DNA of 64,000 nt from Lantana camara (Eukaryota; Streptophyta; Magnoliopsida; Lamiales; Verbenaceae), in contig CM074864.1 in the NCBI GenBank assembly GCA_037501455.1, forward strand, positions 32,390,001 to 32,454,000. Direction: 5' to 3'. This document shows, piece by piece, positions 10,683 to 22,277 of this stretch. Made by a program: the position numbers and the translations under genes. The stretch's first letter is position 1. The number at the start of each line of letters is the position of its first letter. The notes below the pieces were generated by a model. The model was not told the origin of the DNA. It did no database searches and saw only the letters and a list, made by a program, of their open reading frames with translations.

Positions 10683-12583
10683 TGTAACGCCCCGATTTTC
10701 AGACAGTCAGGTATGCTCGACACGTGTGGGTTTCGAGCGTTAGGACTTTATTTTATTATTTTTATTTATTCAATTTATACGTGTTATATTAATTTTATAA
10801 ATTGTTTTCAACATGATTATGTGGGAATTATATGAAATTCATTTTACTTGATCATTCTTGTATGAATGGAATTTAATTGTTACATGAGTTAATTGTCCAA
10901 ATTGATTTAATTGCTAAATTGTCCTTAATTATACATTTCCTTTTCTTTAAGGACTCAATTGCATGAAAATCTTTTGGACCTAATTGATCATTTTCCAAAC
11001 TTGATATACTTAATTGCATAACTTATGGAAATTAGAGGATTAAATCATAAATATTGCATATTTCCCCAAAATATATCACGGTATAGCTTGTTCATGCTTT
11101 CATTTATTTCTTTTTCACCAAAATCATCATCCCTCCTTGCTCCTTCATCACCGAACCATTATCATCCAAGAAAGAAAGGAGAATTCATCACTTTCATTCA
11201 AGAATCTAAAGGATTTAGTAGCCCTGAGGCAATCATCATCACCATCATCACCTTCTTTCACTTCATTTCTTTCTTTCAAGTTACTCTCCAGGGCGGAGAT
11301 TATCAAGCATGAGCACGTTCACGCAATCACGAGTCGTGTGTCGCCTATCAGGTGAGGTTTAATTTCTAGTTATATAGAACCCGTATAACCTTTACGTGAT
11401 TTTGGCCAAAGGTATTTATATTTATAATTTCATGAAATCACTTATTATTTCAAGTATGTTAGTGTTCACGAATCAAGCATGCCATGTTCATGAAAGCAAG
11501 TAAATGTGTTCTCCTGGCCAGATCCTCCTTAGTGAGGGCGCTGGGCTAGTCTCAGAGCTGGTGGTTGTCCGTCCAACCACAGGAAGAACAATACCCTGTC
11601 GTGTACGTGTGTTCTCTTGGCCAGGTCCTCCTTAGTGAGGGCGCTGGGCTGGTCTTCAGGCTGGTGGTTGTCCGTCCAACCACAAGAAGAACAAAGCCTT
11701 ATCGTGTACCTGTGTTCCCCTGGCCAGGTTCTCCTTAGTGAGGGCGCTGGGCTGGTCTTAGAGCTAGCGGTTGTCCATCCAACCACAGGAGGAACAAACC
11801 CTATCGTGTTACAAGCAAGCCATGTATTGATTGCATGATTTCTATTCCATGAATGTGCTAATTGAGTACACTATTGCACGATTGCACGGTAATTGAATTG
11901 CGTGATCACCTATTAATTTATAATCAAGCAAGCATGTTTCATGTACACTTGGACACCGCCCGCACTCGCCGGAACTATGTATTGATTGCATGAAAAGAAC
12001 AAGTATTTAATACTGATAGTTGTATTCTCGGGCGAAGCTATATTGTTATTGAACTCGTATATTTATCTTTTATAAACCTTTACCCGAGAATATAACTTGC
12101 ATGTTATCTGCGCAAATATATATGTAAACCCCTCACTCGGTCTTCACAGACTGACACCTCCACCTTTCAGGTATTGCAGGTGCACGCTAGGCGGGAAGTT
12201 AGTCGAGTCCAGTCTTGGTAGTCGAGTCGTGCATGGTGCATTTTATTTAATTGTTTATTTATTGTTCAAGGGATTTATGCTTTATGTTAACGGTTATTGT
12301 TATTGTTTTAATTGGAGATGATAATGTATTGATATGTAAAGTAAGACATGTTTAAATGGATAAATGAGAAACACCGTGACTTGATACATGGAAATATTTG
12401 ATAGAAACTAGTCTATGATTCCGCTTTATCTTGTTGCATGTATAACTATTCCCGCCTAGCTTGTCGCGTATTGCATTGTCACTCGTTCGCTATAGGTTGG
12501 TTCATGTACGGATTGCCCGTTTCGTATGTGGATTGACCTATAGTGCGGGGGTGTGGTACCTCCACGTGTTAAGGGGTGCTACA
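10683..12583 (+). mobile_element. Solo LTR of a gypsy-type retrotransposon, 1901 bp
   Basis: Begins TGTAACGCCCCG and ends GGGGTGCTACA. It is flanked by identical 5-bp duplications CCTTC at 10678-10682 and 12584-12588, and there is no internal region. This is the product expected when the two LTRs of one insertion recombine. It sits in the opposite orientation inside an LTR of a closely related family. It contains three 103-bp tandem repeats and the conserved block near 12130-12196. Confidence 0.93.
11511..11815. repeat. 103-bp tandem repeat, three copies
   Basis: Copies start at about 11511, 11614 and 11717. Each opens with a TGGCCAG motif and contains CCTCCTTAGTGAGGGCGCTG and a GTCCGTCCAACCACA-like stretch. 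The repeats lie about 830-1130 bases into the solo LTR. The minus-strand ORF at 11529-11786 is only a product of the repeat. Confidence 0.92.
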
Positions 12584-13189
12584 CCTTCCTCCACTAATCT
12601 CCTAGCGGATTTAGGGGTCATCCCAATGTGGTGAGGATAGCGCGAGAGTTACCCGTCAACCCTTGCTTTCCTGGTTGGCTCAAGCCACTACCCTCGGGCC
12701 CAACGTGAACGGTCATGCTACTCGCCTAAAACATGCACGATACATGGCTTGCTTGCTTGCTTGCTTTTCATGAACATGACTTGCTTGAAATGATAAGTGA
12801 TTTCATTAAAAATTATAGATATAAATACCTTTTTGGCCGAAAGATCACATAAGGGGTATACGGGTTCTATATAACTAGCAATTAAACCTCACCTGACAGG
12901 CGACACACGACTCGTGAATACGTGAACGTGCTCATGATCAACAATCTCCGCCCTGGAGAAGAACAGGACAAGAAAAAGGGACAATGTACGTGCATGAGAC
13001 AATAATTCAAGAATATTACCAAATAAGACGCACGGCTTATTCATGTAACGAGATATCGTGCAATGAACAATGTAGCATGTAAATATCATGTTTTGGCATG
13101 TAGTCAATCATATAATAACAATTTGGGGTCAAATAAACCATTGGAATCAAATCCCAAATATCCATTTTTATGCAGAATGTTTCTGCCTC

Positions 13190-13390
13190 TCCAGAGGCCT
13201 GGGAACGGCCGTTCCGGCCCTTAGTTCAAAATGGGAAGGGTCGCTCCCAGCTCCCCGAAGATGGGAACAGTCGTTCCGGCTTGTGAGCCAAAATGGGAAG
13301 GGTCGTTCCCGTCCTCGCTGCCATGCACACAATTCAAATATATGGGAAAGGGAACGGGAAGGGCCGTTCCCCGTTATGCAGAAGATACAG
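13190..13390. repeat. Cluster of GGGAACGGCCGTTCC-like palindromic motifs in the split LTR
   Basis: Five or more imperfect copies of a GGGAA(C/G)GGNCGTTCC motif alternate with an AAATGGGAAGGG phrase. They lie about 930-1130 bases from the LTR start at 14324. A similar motif cluster is at 63799-64000 in another LTR. Confidence 0.8.
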
Positions 13391-14324
13391 AGCAGAGCAG
13401 CAGAAACAGGGGAAGCACGAACCCATCACCCAATCTCCCCAAACACTTATAATTCACTCCCATATGTTATAATCCATGAAAGGAAACATACATACATGCT
13501 TGAAGCGCAATAAATCCTAATATAAACACTTGTTTCATACCTTGATCATCATAATCATCAATTCAAGCTCATATCTCAACTTAGCACATAACTCCACAAC
13601 CTTCAAGATTTATACATGAAATTCGAGGCTAAAGCTTATAATCATGCTTTTAACAACTAAAACACAAGTTATTACATCAAGATCATAACCCTAGCTTCCT
13701 ATAATAAATTCAAGAATCATGAAATATCAATCATATACCTTGGAAGGAAGAAAGAAGGAGAAGAGATGAAATGATGATGCTTCAAAGCTATCAAATTCTC
13801 CAAAATCATGGCTTGAAATGATGAAATTCACTTACTCCTCCTTGGATGTTTGGCTCGGTGAGAAGGAAGCAAATAGGGGAGATGATTTGATGAAATGAAA
13901 ATAGATGGAAGCTTGAGGAAGCATATACCGTGATATATTTCTTGATGAAATGGAATATTTGCAATTAGATCCTTCAAGTTTGTAAGTTATGCAATCAAGG
14001 ATAGAAGGTTTGGAATTGATCAATTAGGTCCAATAATGTTTTATGCAATTTGGTCCTTTAATTTGAATAAATGTCAATTAAGGCCAACTAAACAATTAAA
14101 ACAAGTTGGACAATTAATTCATGTAACAAGTGAATTCAATATGTAAAATAATTCTCAAGTTGGCACGTATTTCATATATTTTCACGTAATCATGTTGAGA
14201 TATAATTTATAAAATTAATGTAACACGTATAAATTGAATAAACGAAAATAATAAAATAAAATCCTAACGCTCGAAACTCACACGTGTCGAGCGTACCTGA
14301 CTGTCTGGAAATTGGGGCGTTACA

Positions 14325-15120
14325 CTTTGTATCTTCTTTTGACAGAAATACAAACACATCAGTGGATATTTTCCATTTATTACATGTCATTTACTTGATT
14401 CAATTAATGTTTTGCATCCTCAATTACATCAACACCCACCCCGTGTTGAGGGTAGTCCACGTCGAACGGTTTGGTACCCACCCGGACCAAACTCTTAGAT
14501 GGGCGAGCCCAATTCCAGACCAACGCTATCGGTGTGTCGAGGACCCTCCGCGTTGGGCAGCCTGAGCTAGGGTTGCTATTTGCTTAATTACACCGACTAG
14601 ATGCTGATCACTCTAGTTCGCGCTCGTAAACCCCTTAAAATTCTCACTTCTTTTCTAATGCATACGCTCGTAGATAATCAACACTTGGCAAACTTTCTCA
14701 TGGAATTCTAAGTGCAATGTTTATACTACGATTACGCTCATTTTTATCCAGCACTTAGACAAATTCTCATCAAAAGCCAACACTTAGCAAGTTCCCTAGT
14801 GGATTTCTAAGTTCAAGGTTGAGCCTTATATCGAAGATGGCCAGGGTACCCCGTACGTAGCTTACCCTCGTGCCCATACATTCACAACATCACAAACATT
14901 TAAGCATCAAAAAGAATCAACAGACAAAGCACAACAACACTAAAGGAAGAAAAGTTCCATTTATGAAAAGAGTAAAAGAGAATTACAAATACTGGGATAA
15001 GAAAAGTAAATGAAGCCACTGGGAGAGTTCAACTTGATGTTCATATAACAGAAGCAAAGGAAAATGAGAGCAGAAAGGCATAGTGAGCAGCAGGGACAGA
15101 CAGGATCTTGAGGGTTGACT
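14325..15120. other. Non-coding flank of the transposon-protein pseudogene
   Basis: No gene is supported. The stretch has moderately GC-rich text near 14440-14570, then AT-rich DNA with repeated phrases such as CAACACTTGGCAA and CAACACTTAGCAA (about 14681 and 14781) and several CGCTCG motifs. It may be the 3' untranslated region, or retroelement sequence, next to the minus-strand pseudogene. Confidence 0.4.
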
Positions 15121-17915
15121 TCAGGAAGCTTCTTGGGAGTCACCTCCGGCGTCCAAATTTGGTGCCTGGGAGGTTTCAGGCTCAGGAGATGCGATCACCA
15201 AAGGAACTGGAGCCAGGACTTCTGAGTTTGAGGCTTGAGTGTCACCCTAGCCCTCTTCATCAGCATCTTCGTCAACCGTGATGGGCTTCGGATCCGGGGG
15301 ATTGGCCGCCATAAATTCGTCCTAGAGCATAACAACCAGATCGTTATACTCCGGCTCTGTTAAGTCCTCGGCCGGATCCCTGTCCTGCTCAACCGGTTCC
15401 AGGTTCTCGTCCAGATCCATGCGCAAGCGAGCGTCATTTGTGAGTGCTGGGGGGCACCACTCCTAGGTTGACCAACTGACCCACCAACTTACAGAAGAAC
15501 CGCTTAGCGTTGGCGAAATAATGGAGGTTGGCTGCGAATGCGAAGACCTTTGAGTGCACGAACTTGAGGACCGCATCCCAAGCTACCCTCGATTCTAGGT
15601 CCGCCGTCTTGCTGTGGAGGTCAGCAAGTTCCTTCCTCACCGACTCCAGCTGTTGGTCACGATCGTTTAGCGCTTCGGTGAGATGCTCGTTATCCTCCCT
15701 CAGCCGGTTCCTCTCCTCCTTCAGATCCTTGTGCTTTTTATCCATTCTCTGCCAGGCGTCCTCTCGTTCCTCGAGCGTTTTCTTCACCGTGTTACGCTCT
15801 AATTTGACAGCCGTGAGCTCAACAGAGACTTGATCGTAATCTTCTTGCAGTTGGCCAGGGTCGGAGAAGCGCAGCAGCTTCTTGTATTTGGCCTTGGGGT
15901 CAGAATAGGTTTCCGAGCGTCTCTGCAGGTTCTTCAACCTGGGAACCACCTCCTACAAACAGTAAAAACTACATTAAGTACAAAGTTAACTTAAGAAAGG
16001 CTAAAGCTGGGGGAAGAAACTTGATACACTTACCCCCAAGAGAACTTGACAGGCATCCTGCTCATTTAATTTCCGATGGTCGCGGGAGAATTGGAGCTGG
16101 TGGATGATTCCCGTGACCAAATTCCGGGTGGATGAACTTCTCCTCAAGAGCATAGGGCCCTCCTTTATTGAGCATTGGTAACGAGCATCCCCGCCACGCT
16201 CGAACTTCCAGAAGCTCTCATTTTCCGAGGAGGAAGTGTCGCCTTCCTCCCCTCGCAACCACCACCTCCTTCCCCTTGCCGGTGATAGGGATTGAATCCG
16301 CCATCCTCTTCCTCTTCCTTGACTGTTGGGCCCTCTCCTCGTCTAGGGCCCTCATTACTACCTCCGAGTGGTTTCAGGGAGTAACAGGAGCTACTAATAC
16401 TTGCTCCTAGCTGGGAGGGGTGGCTCCGCGAGTGTCTCCAATAGTCAAGTCCTCGATGTGGCCATCTCCACGGCCACCGCGTCCTTCTCCGTGGCCTTTC
16501 CCTCGGCCGCCGGATCCTCGCCTCATGCCCCGGCCCCCTCGTGGTGTAATTAGGGACCGTTGCTGTTGTTGCTGTTGTTGCTGCTGGTTTCCGTCTGCCT
16601 GGCGAGCGCACATCATCGCCGCAATGCTCTCTGTGCTTACTCCCGCCATCAAAATGTCTACGTCTGCAAGTCAAGGGGTGAGCGAGCGTCAGAGAAACAT
16701 ATTAGAAACACTCAGCATTAACATAACAGAAGTGGAAGAGTTAAATGTCTCTATTCTAGCAGTTAGCAGAGTTAATCCCTAGTATCTGACCGTCGAGGTC
16801 CATGATTCGAGCGGGAGGGTTGGTTATCATCTCTGGGGGGCTTACGAGCCCATAGCGAAATAAGATTTTCTCATTCTGCATTAGGTCTCTGGCCTTAATC
16901 AACTTCTTCTCATTCTTCATAACTTGGGCCAGACACTTTGCCCAGTGTTCGGAATCCTTGTCCCCGGATCTGTGTTTGACTATGGACCCTTCCCCGTGCA
17001 TCACCCACTCTCGGGGTACCCTAAAGATCCTACCTGGTGCCCCCACGAAGAAGAATTTCTCCTTCCAACTCTCTCAGTAAGAAGTTGAGGGCGAGTCTAT
17101 CATTTTTAGCCCTGATTTAGCCTGGGCATAGTAGAAACCATCTCTCGGGGACGAGCATGTAGAACGGACCACCTGAATCAAACTGTTGAAGTTGTCAATG
17201 GGGGGCTCTTGACCTGTGGGCCTCATCAACATGACGAAGGCATTCAACAGATCTATCCCGTTGGGCAGAATCTGGGAAGGACACAGATGTAAGGAATTCA
17301 GCAGGTTGACGATGGGGGCAGGGTTGGAAACCTCAACCCTCCGGCAAGCACAGCGTCCCTGTAAAGTGTCATCATCCCCGGAGGTGGACGATTGGCTCTC
17401 TCTCTCTGTCCGCAGGGAGGCAAGTCCAGTATACGTTGTCCCAATAAACCTTGGACTTCAATTCCGCCAAATCCGCGAGCGTCAGAGTACTCTCTATCTC
17501 ATCTGGGGATTTATCTGTTTGGTGAGGGTTGTTCTTCCTCACTTCGGTGGCTGGCTCTTTCCCTTTCCTTTGATGTTTTCGGGGAGGCTCTTCATCTGTG
17601 GGGGGCCCGAGGGTCCCACCTCCTCTTGAGGGCCGGTAATCTCCACGGCCTCACAGCACTACTCAACAAGTGAAAAACTCTTTCCCCTTGCCTTTGCATC
17701 TGGATTGATAGATCCATCTCTTCGAAAAGGTGATCCACACCTTCAGGACCGTGCTCGTTCATCCCTTGGACGACGGCATCAAGTTCCTCATCCCCAACCT
17801 CCTTTGGGACTCTCGCTATCGGAATAGCAGTCAGAATCTCACCGTGAGGAGAAGAGCTTCCTATAGACATCTCATCTATCTCCCTCACCATTTGATCTAC
17901 GATGTTTTTCGCCAT
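15121..17915 (-). pseudogene. Pseudogene of the putative gypsy-type transposon protein family (coiled coil, RGG, poly-Q)
   Basis: Starts at the ATG at 17915 on the minus strand. The N-terminal acidic segment (MAKNIVDQMVREIDEM) is followed, across frameshifts, by text typical of the plant 'putative gypsy type transposon' domain: PPPGMMTLYRDAVLAGG near 17390-17340, a WKEKFFFVGAPGRIF segment and WVMHGEG near 17065-16980. Then comes a poly-Gln tract plus an RGG-rich stretch (16650-16420), a segment ending EQDACQVLLG, a clear 81-bp intron (15953-16033, GT..AG) and a long charged coiled coil (15949-15550). The acidic C-terminus carries two in-frame TAGs and a frameshift and ends at TGA 15121. This family has no demonstrated function. 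Proteins of this kind are often carried as extra ORFs by plant retroelements. Confidence 0.7.
15953..16033 (-). other. Intron within the transposon-protein pseudogene
   Basis: On the minus strand it starts GTAAGTG at 16033 and ends TTTGTAG at 15953. It joins the LLG segment to the VVPRLKNL coiled-coil segment. A canonical intron argues that this was once an expressed, spliced gene. Confidence 0.7.
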
Positions 17916-18198
17916 TACTGATCTTTGATTTTTAAGATGGAGCTCTCAATAGAAGTACAGCGGAGGAGAAGAGTTCTCGTGCGGATTTAATGGGTAAGAA
18001 GAACATCCCACGCAAGAACCACTCTCAACACAACCTAAATCTAGGGTTAGTACAGAAATTACAGAGGATTACTTAAGGTAGAAGAAGAAGTTTGCTGGAG
18101 AAGTCGCCGGAAATCACAAGAGAAGGCAGAGAGTTTGCTGTTGATTTGCTCTAAGAAGGTTTGAATGCGTAAAGAACGAAGAGAGGCTTCCAAATCCC

Positions 18199-18206
18199 TA
18201 TTTATA
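18199..18206 (-). promoter_or_regulatory. Candidate TATA box of the minus-strand pseudogene
   Basis: The minus strand reads CCCTATAAATAGGG, about 290 bases upstream of the ATG at 17915. The spacing leaves a plausible 5' leader of about 250 bases. Confidence 0.55.
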
Positions 18207-18479
18207 GGGAGAAAACTGGCATTAATTAGGGTTGGGATTCAAATCGCAATCATTCCCCGCTTTGAAAATCCCCCCACTTTTGGTAACCGTCGCACGTCTC
18301 CCAACAGGCACGCGCCAACACGCGCCCACGTCGCCACTCAGCATTAAATGCGGACATGACTTCATTTATTGCTGTGTCAAAAGATATCCGTTACAGAAGG
18401 CAGACAGTCATTTCCCTCCAAAAGCTTGACCCTCGAATATTCAAAGCCAGGGCCCGATTTTCAAAATTCTACAGTACAC

Positions 18480-19420
18480 TCAAGCGTAACTACAGAATTT
18501 GGGAGGCAAATGATGAGGCCTAATTACGCTCGGATCAGCACCGCACACGTGTCGCGATCTGAGGGACCCGAAACTCTAACGCTCGCGGTAAGGGGCTCGT
18601 GGACTTGACCCGGCCCACTTCCTCATCTCCTATACGTTCCAGACTTGCACGCCTCGGCCCAAGTCACGAGCGCAGGATCGGTCCAATAATTCCCTTGGAC
18701 GCTCGCACTACGGTCCCAAGGGACGATCCGTACCCGAATTCCCCCTCTTCTATGCTAAGGGCCCCAGCTGTAATTGCGCTCGGGCTATACACGCTCTACG
18801 CTCGTGCCCCTACCGCTCGTGCTCACCTCCCAGGGGATCCTCCCCCGAGCGTGGCCAACGCTCGAGTCCAATACCAAAGGGCGTTTTTCGCCTTGAGGAC
18901 CAACCCTATCGCAGTAAGGAGTCCTTCTAGAGGGCACTTTCAGGGGTACGGGGAGCGTAGCGGAGAAGAATTCCACGCTCGCCGCTCGCCAACAACCTCT
19001 GACACTGTGGTAGTGCGCACCTCGTACCTGGCACCCCGCAGGCTTTTTAGGGCTGTCCCTTTCACGCCATCACATGACGTCACGTGTCTAGGGCAGCACA
19101 GGGTTTGGGACCACAAGGTCAAATTACCCATGATACCCTTGCCCCTAACATATAAATATGGGATTCATACACACATCCCCCAAGTCATCTTCTTACACAA
19201 GAATACTCTGCATAAACTGGGCATTTTCCTCTGCATTTCCTTCTTCTCCAAGCACTGCATTTCATACACGTACCACCGCTGCACCCTTACTACATTCTGA
19301 TCCTTAGTGTTATCCTAGCTGGAAGAACCCACGCTACAAAGGAAACCCAGTTCCTGAGGCTCTAACGCCTGTGATGGTCTTCCCTCTCATAAACAAATCT
19401 TAAAGTGTTGGTGTTTTAGC
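18480..19420 (+). repeat. GC-rich LTR- or promoter-like block with ACGCTCG motifs
   Basis: From 18520 to 19000 the sequence is GC-rich and packed with CGCTCG/CGAGCG. It is followed by a plus-strand TATA box (TATAAATATGG, 19151) and a C-rich, AT-poor transcript-like region to about 19380. The layout resembles the U3-R-U5 of an LTR, which would explain a retroelement protein on the antisense strand beside it, as in some Tat-lineage elements. I could not find TG..CA ends or a second copy. The 233-residue plus-strand ORF at 18599-19300 has no recognisable domain. Confidence 0.35.
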
Positions 19421-19439
19421 ACACTCTAAGTTTATGCAC

Positions 19440-20440
19440 CATCAAATACGGTTCCGACATGACTATATTACATAATAAATAAATAATATATATATATATA
19501 AATTTATAATAAATAAAATATTCATAAAAGTATTCAATGTTGTAAATTTAAATAACAAACACCATTTTCCAATTCAAAATTTTAAAGTCATTAACAAATA
19601 ACATTAATAAGTTTTTTATATAATAATATTATAAAAAAAACTTGAATTTAAATTAATATTATATATGGTTTAGTACATTTATATAATTCTTTTTTCCTTA
19701 AAAAATTATATCCTCAAATTTTCAGGAAAAATAAAATAAAAATTATTTATTTTTTTTGAATTTTTCGTTTCAGAGTGTCCGAGCCGTGTCGAACACGTTT
19801 CGTGCCTTGTCCGAGCCGTATTGGACACGTGTTCTAGCCATATTCGAACCGTGTCGAATGTTTTTTTTTAATTTTTGGACACATTTTGTCATGTCGGTGC
19901 TATATCCGTGTCCGACACGTATCCGATACTGTATTGAGTTAATGATGTATCCGTGTCTGACACTGTACGGAGCTAAAATTTAGAGTGTCCGTAAATTATA
20001 AATTTTCAACGGTATTTAAATGAATATATGAGTGAACTAACTGTCCTACATCAATTTGATAATAATAATAATAAACGGACAAAACAAAAAAATTAATTGT
20101 ACTATAAACATCTAATTTAAATATTGTAGAAACTTAATTTTCCCCATTGATTAAAAATTTGAGTATTTTTTCTTTTAATTTTTAAATTAAGGACAAAACA
20201 ATTATTTTATTCATAAATCAGACTTAAAATCTAATTCAATAAGGTAATTTGTAATTTTCAGAATTTATAAGGATAGACTTAAAAAAAAATTCATTTTGTG
20301 CAATTTAAAATTTGAAAAAACCAAAAGTGAAATTTAATTGGCAGGTCATATTCTCACTCCCGCTTCCGTTTTTGGTCCTCAAATCGGAAAATTTCGAAAA
20401 ACCTCCGCCCAAAATTTCAAACATTTCAACATTTCATAGG
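19440..20440. other. AT-rich intergenic DNA with GTGTCCGACACG-like repeats
   Basis: Mostly A/T. At 19770-19990 there are six or more copies of a degenerate GTGTC(C/G)(A/G)A-type motif (GTCCGAGCC, CCGTGTCCGACACG and similar). No ORF is convincing. The last 100 bases form the proximal promoter of the PHD gene. Confidence 0.5.
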
Positions 20441-20442
20441 AC

Positions 20443-20450
20443 TATAAATA
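20443..20450 (+). promoter_or_regulatory. TATA box of the PHD gene
   Basis: TATAAATA lies 171 bases upstream of the ATG at 20614. With a start site about 30 bases downstream, the 5' leader would be about 140 bases and CT-rich, ending in TTCTTCTTCTTC-like text, which is common in plant leaders. Confidence 0.6.
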
Positions 20451-20613
20451 TACAATTCTCATTTTCCTTGTTCCCGCCGCCGCCAAAACCTTCAAATTTC
20501 GTAAACAAGCTCCTTAATATTTTCACTACTCTTCACTCTGGTAGTCAGCAAAGCAAATCCCCAAAGCTTTTCTTCTTACTTCATCTTCTTCTTCTTCTAT
20601 TACTTCACCAATA

Positions 20614-21734
20614 ATGGAGACCCAATTTCATGGGTTGCCTCCACACAAGAGATTCAAGCTCATGCTACACCAGGATCAAAACAACAATCCCTTCATCAGA
20701 ATCCCACAATCTACAGAAAATATCACAACCCCTTCGTGTCTTCCGGCGAAAAAGCGTAAAGAGTGCCGCGACTCGCTACCGCTTCATACCACTAACACCA
20801 CTTTCTGTTTGCCGGCCAAAAAACGGATCTGGGCCTTCCACCCAATCGATCTCAACCTCGAATACGAAGAAATCCCTCCAAAAGAATTAGAATTATCTCG
20901 AGAAGTCCTAGTCCAGGAGGACGAAATCGAAAACCGGGTCAGCGAATCTCCAATCGAAGATTCAAAAGCAGAGGAAAACAGAGCAAGCCAAGACGACGAC
21001 GATGGAATCATCTGCGCCATATGCGATAGCACCGACGGAGATCCGATGGACCCCATCGTTCTATGCGATGGCTGTGATTTAATGGTGCACACCACCTGCT
21101 ACGGCCATCCCTTCACAAAAGGAATCCCAGAAGGCGATTGGTTTTGCGCCCAATGCCTTGAATCGGAACCACCGAGAAAACAAAACCACGTGTTTACGTG
21201 CTGTCTCTGCCCCGTTCGCAGCGGCGCGTTGAAGCCGACCACCGACGGCAGGTGGGCCCATTTGGTGTGTGCGATTTATGTGCCCGAGGTGTTTTTTGCG
21301 GACTCCGAAGGCAGAGAAGGCATTGATTGCAGCAAGGTGTTGAAGAGGAGGTGGGAGAGAAAGTGCTACGTGTGTAAATCGAGGAATGGGTGTGTGGTTG
21401 ATTGTTCGGAGCCCAAATGTCCGTTGTCGTTTCATGTTACTTGTGGGCTGAGAGAAGAGCTCTGTTTTGAGTACAGACAGGGGAAGAACAGGGGAGCTGT
21501 AGTTGCGGCCTTTTGCTCGTCGCATACTGATTTGTGGAAGAAGGTAATAATGGCTATGGTGATTGTTTGATCTTTGTTATCTTATAAAATGTTTGAATTT
21601 TGTTTCTAATTTGATTTTTTTTTTCTTCTTTTTTTTTTTTTTTAATACACCCCTACACTTGTTTCTAATTTGATTCTTGTATGGTTTTGCAGCAAGAGCA
21701 AACGGGGAAGTTCAAGATAGTGGCTAGGGGATGA
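20614..21734 (+). CDS. PHD finger / extended PHD (Jade/BRPF-like) protein, two exons
   Basis: Exon 1 is 20614-21543, the intron 21544-21692 (GTAATA..TTTTGCAG), and exon 2 21693-21734, ending GKFKIVARG-stop. The protein has 323 residues. Residues 1-130 are low-complexity with two copies of a CLPAKKR motif (about 42-48 and 65-71, likely nuclear signals) and an acidic run. A canonical C4HC3 PHD finger spans about 134-181 (CAIC..CDGC..H..C..CAQC). An extended PHD (C2HC finger plus PHD) spans about 196-304. PHD-ePHD pairs in Jade, BRPF and AF10-type proteins read histone H3 tails in chromatin complexes, so a nuclear chromatin-reader role is likely; the partner complex cannot be told from sequence. 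No catalytic domain is present. The reading frame is intact, and it is the only host gene here that looks functional. Confidence 0.9.
21544..21692 (+). other. Intron of the PHD gene
   Basis: A phase-0 intron of 149 bases with a T-rich tract and TTTTGCAG acceptor. Reading through it gives an alternative end a few codons into the intron (stop at 21570). The spliced form ends instead with a basic tail of 13 residues, as in relatives, so splicing is preferred. Confidence 0.75.
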
Positions 21735-22268
21735 GAGCAAGAATTAGCAAAGATTTTGTTTTATCATCTTATAGTTCAGGATTTTCCTTCCTCTTTTTTT
21801 TTGTGTAATCTTTATTTTGAGATATTTATGAATAATTGTTTGAAATTTAATCCAATTATTAAAAAAAAAGGCTCGGAAATGAGAAGTTACAAATTTTATT
21901 AGTTTGTTTCTTGTAAATATTGTTGAAATTCTAGGAATCAGTTTACATGGTTAGAAAAGGGGGTTGTTAGTAATTTAACACTCCCTTAATTGATGTTTAT
22001 TTCAATAGACCTTAAGGCCTTGTGTAAAAGGGTAAGCCCAAGAAAAGATTGGAAATTAGCATGGTATTTAACAACTGCTTGGAAGAGTTGCTAAATAACG
22101 GATAACCCAATACATTGGGTAGAATGTGAAATTATATTTTCACCCTCACATATACCCATCAAATTAAATTGGAGTAGGGTCATAAGGGTATATTTGGGAA
22201 TTAGCCATTAAAGGACAAATTATAAATATAGGAAAGTAAACAACATCAATATATAGATTATTTAACAA
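21735..22268. other. PHD gene 3' region and spacer
   Basis: T-rich and A-rich text probably includes the 3' untranslated region and poly(A) signals to about 21870. The rest is AT-rich spacer. I see no gene. Confidence 0.5.
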
Positions 22269-22277
22269 ATACATAAA

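Larger units (their letters stand above)
9807..14324 (-). repeat. Long LTR of a gypsy-type element, minus strand, split by a solo LTR
   Basis: On the minus strand the LTR begins TGTAACGCCCC at 14324 and ends GGGGTGCTACA at 9807, followed by the primer site. Removing the inserted solo LTR and one copy of its target duplication (1906 bases) leaves about 2.6 kb. It shares its first few hundred bases with the solo LTR but differs in the middle, carrying GGGAACGGCCGTTCC-type motifs (13190-13390) where the solo LTR has 103-bp tandem repeats. The matching LTR at the other end is not in the window; it may lie beyond the left edge if the 1-7526 element is nested in this one (inference). Confidence 0.82.

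Noticed and set aside
11529..11786. 85-residue minus ORF with internal protein repeats
   Set aside because: Produced by the 103-bp tandem repeats in the solo LTR.
13088..13513. 141-residue plus-strand ORF
   Set aside because: It runs through the repeated GGGAACGG motifs of a minus-strand LTR; its content reflects the repeat.
16165..16782. Long alternative-frame ORFs on both strands over the RGG/poly-Q stretch
   Set aside because: Shadows of the Gly/Arg- and Gln-rich coding strand (MAGVSTESIAAMM frame).
18599..19300. 233-residue plus-strand ORF
   Set aside because: No recognisable domain, skewed Arg/Pro/Thr composition, and it lies across the GC-rich ACGCTCG block and a TATA box, so it is most likely a chance ORF.
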